Notes under the pieces: model-generated | Seen by the model: only the letters and a program-made list of their open reading frames with translations | Databases searched by the model: none | What the model was told of the DNA's origin: nothing | Assembly: GCA_017460265.1 (NCBI GenBank) | Contig: JAFUBJ010000418.1 | Span: forward strand, 1 to 7,681 | DNA: 7,681 bases | Reading direction: 5' to 3' | From: Atopobiaceae bacterium | GTDB lineage: Bacteria; Actinomycetota; Coriobacteriia; Coriobacteriales; Atopobiaceae | In this document: one piece after another, positions 6,451-7,681 of the stretch | Position numbering within the stretch: the first letter of the stretch is position 1 | Layout: each line of letters begins with the position of its first letter | Program-made: the position numbers and the translations under genes

Positions 6451-6547
6451 TTCCCTTGCTGGGGCGCGGGTCCTCCCGAGGCTGTCTCGCATCGGAAACG
6501 CCATTGGGGTAGGCTTAGTGACACATCTCAAGCGAAAGGCCTTCTCT

Positions 6548-7339
6548 ATGCACACCGCTGTGTTTCTTGACCTCGATGGCACCCTTTGGGAGCGCGGCGT
6601 CGTTCCCGACTCGGCACGCGAGGCCATCCGTCGCGCCCAGGCAAACGGTCACAAGTTCCTAACCAACACCGGACGCGCGCGCTCCGAGGTACCTGACCTT
6701 ACCTACCTAGGCCTTGACGGCTACTGCTTTGCCGCGGGAGCCGAAGTCATCCTTGACGGAACGACCATCGTCGACCAGCCCATCGGCGAGCAAAACGCCC
6801 GCGCGGTTGCCGCCGCCTTTGACTCCCTGGGGCTGAACTACAACCTCGAGGGCGGGGACGCAAGCTGGATCTGCGTGAACGACTTCGATGCCTATCAGGC
6901 CGGCATTGCCGCAGCGGCTGACACGCCCGACCCCATCATGAACGTGCCAACCATCCAGGCCATGCCCGAGGAGGCATGGGGCAGGCTTCACAAGCTCTTC
7001 TACCATAGCGGGTCTGACGAGGATTACGAGAAAGCCGTTGCCCTCATGCCCAAGGGCGTCACGTTGACCGTGTTGGGCTATGGCTTTGCCGAGGCCACGG
7101 CGTCGGACGTGACCAAGGCAACCGCCATGGAGGCAGTGCGCGCATGGCTCGGCGCCGACGAGTGGCGCACCATGGCCTGCGGGGACTCGGACAACGACCT
7201 CACCATGCTGCACGCAGCCGATGTCTCGGTGGCTATGGGAAACGGCAACGACAACGCCAAGGCGGCAGCCACCTGGGTCACGACCGACCTACATGACAAC
7301 GGGCTGCTTCACGCCTTCGAGCACTTCGACCTGCTGTAA
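6548..7339 (+). CDS. HAD-superfamily phosphatase, Cof-type (IIB)
   Basis: A 263-residue cytoplasmic hydrolase of the haloacid dehalogenase superfamily, Cof/IIB subgroup, whose members remove phosphate from sugar phosphates or similar metabolites. Motif I is FLDLDGTL with nucleophile D8 and acid/base D10; motif II is LTNTGR (38-43); motif III is K190 in TASDVTKATAM; motif IV is GDSDND (212-217), followed by AMGNGNDNAKAAA, the usual Cof ending. Residues about 80-185 are the cap domain. All catalytic residues are present. The ATG at 6548 is preferred: AAAGG (6535-6539) lies eight bases upstream and motif I then sits at the normal distance. A GTG at 6518 in frame would add ten residues. Substrate is unknown; the convergent ROK gene hints at sugar metabolism but is on the other strand. 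Confidence 0.92.
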   Translation: MHTAVFLDLDGTLWERGVVPDSAREAIRRAQANGHKFLTNTGRARSEVPDLTYLGLDGYCFAAGAEVILDGTTIVDQPIGEQNARAVAAAFDSLGLNYNLEGGDASWICVNDFDAYQAGIAAAADTPDPIMNVPTIQAMPEEAWGRLHKLFYHSGSDEDYEKAVALMPKGVTLTVLGYGFAEATASDVTKATAMEAVRAWLGADEWRTMACGDSDNDLTMLHAADVSVAMGNGNDNAKAAATWVTTDLHDNGLLHAFEHFDLL

Positions 7340-7370
7340 GCGACCCATACTTCAGGACGCCAAAGAAATC

Positions 7371-7559
7371 GGCATCGTATTTGTCTTTCTGCAACAACAG
7401 CCCTTAAGCTTGGACGTATTGGCATCGTATTTGAGATTGTGCAACGCAGATCCTGCATCACCTCTCATGAAGTGGGCAAATCGCGTTGCACAATCTCAAA
7501 TACGATGCCGAATCAGCTCGACGCAAACGTTGGTGTTGCACGAAGACAAATACGTTGCC
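7371..7559. repeat. Nested inverted-repeat element of four 25-bp units (A-B-B'-A')
   Basis: Unit A is 7371-7395, B is 7421-7445, B' is 7485-7509 and A' is 7535-7559. All share GGCA-CGTATTTG...TGCAAC; A' and B' are inverted. B and B' belong to a perfect 27-bp inverted repeat (7421-7447 with 7483-7509) around a 35-nt loop. A and A' match at 22 of 25 positions. A to B and B' to A' are both spaced by exactly 50 bp. It has lower GC than the flanking genes and codes for nothing convincing. Placed between convergent genes, it may serve as a two-way terminator, be a miniature transposable element, or specify a structured RNA. No flanking target duplication was seen. Confidence 0.85.
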
Positions 7560-7588
7560 GTTATTGTAATCCTGACCGCTTAGTCAGA

Positions 7589-7681
7589 CTACTTGTGCGC
7601 CTGCAGATGGAACGCGAGCGCACCGATGAGGTTGGCCTCGTTGCCAAACTTGCACTTCACGATCTCGGGCTTGCCGTAGGG
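7589..7681 (-). CDS. ROK-family protein, C-terminal end only
   Basis: Only the last 30 codons are present; the rest lies beyond the window. The tail reads PEIVKCKFGNEANLIGALAF and ends in LQAHK. The N-ANLIGA pattern is the typical C-terminal segment of ROK proteins (repressor, open reading frame, kinase), usually glucokinase or N-acetyl sugar kinases, sometimes repressors. Nothing of the ATP-binding or zinc motifs can be seen, so kinase versus regulator cannot be decided; the short tail ending soon after the motif is more usual for kinases. It converges on the HAD gene across the nested repeat element, which may provide its terminator. Confidence 0.75.
   Translation of the reverse strand, partial: PYGKPEIVKCKFGNEANLIGALAFHLQAHK

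Noticed and set aside
6451..6547. Promoter or terminator between the TetR-type and HAD genes
   Set aside because: I found no convincing -35/-10 pair or stem-loop with T-run here, so none is annotated.
5857..6627. 256-residue open frame on the minus strand across the TetR-type gene
   Set aside because: It lies antisense to a clear TetR-family gene, its protein shows no recognisable domain, and high GC makes long antisense frames common.
7371..7559. Short CRISPR array
   Set aside because: Units of 25 bp with 25-bp spacers resemble repeat and spacer, but half of the units are inverted, the centre gap is longer, and there are no cas genes.
7221..7583. 120-residue open frame running through the repeat element
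   Set aside because: It overlaps the HAD gene in another frame and translates both arms of the inverted repeat; no domain or ribosome site supports it.
7572..7587. CTGAC/GTCAG hairpin just after the ROK gene stop
   Set aside because: Only a 5-bp stem and no U-tract on the minus strand; too weak to call a terminator.

Overview
The window looks like a chromosomal segment from a high-GC gut or oral actinobacterium, most likely of the class Coriobacteriia (Olsenella/Atopobium/Collinsella-like). This rests on GC-rich coding regions with AT-rich control regions, strong AGGAGG-type ribosome sites, lipoprotein signals and the mix of families seen (clostripain-like C11 protease, short winged-helix protein, ROK and Cof-type HAD proteins). 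The taxonomic call is an inference from style, not from a marker gene.

Region 1 (1-2536): a divergent sugar-type locus. On the minus strand is the N-terminal 339 residues of a lipoprotein with two jelly-roll, carbohydrate-binding-like domains, cut by the window edge. On the plus strand is a LacI-family repressor. The 443-bp AT-rich gap between them holds a good promoter in each direction, two related 17-bp palindromes that are candidate operators, and a leader for lacI that can fold into two hairpins. The simplest reading is that the repressor controls itself and the neighbouring surface protein in response to a glycan-derived ligand. An 11-bp GC-rich hairpin at the very end of lacI probably separates it from the convergent protease gene.

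Region 2 (2537-5200): a two-gene minus-strand unit. A 159-residue protein of unknown function, with a basic N-terminus and a beta-rich C-terminal domain, is followed 30 bp later by a 717-residue lipoprotein of the clostripain (C11) cysteine protease family with both catalytic residues visible.

Region 3 (5332-6450): a small regulatory locus. A 60-residue winged-helix protein and a 33-residue peptide gene form a minus-strand unit closed by a strong terminator. A TetR-family regulator is divergent to them. Between them lies a perfect 42-bp palindrome (20-bp arms, 2-bp centre) that contains an interlocked candidate promoter in each direction, so one bound repressor could shut both sides.

Region 4 (6548-7681): a Cof-type HAD phosphatase on the plus strand and the C-terminal end of a ROK-family protein on the minus strand. 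Between these convergent genes is a 189-bp element made of four copies of one 25-bp unit arranged A-B-B'-A', with equal 50-bp spacing on both sides and a perfect 27-bp inner inverted repeat. This element and the 42-bp palindrome are the two most unusual structures in the window. No RNA genes, insertion-sequence transposase, CRISPR array or replication origin was seen.
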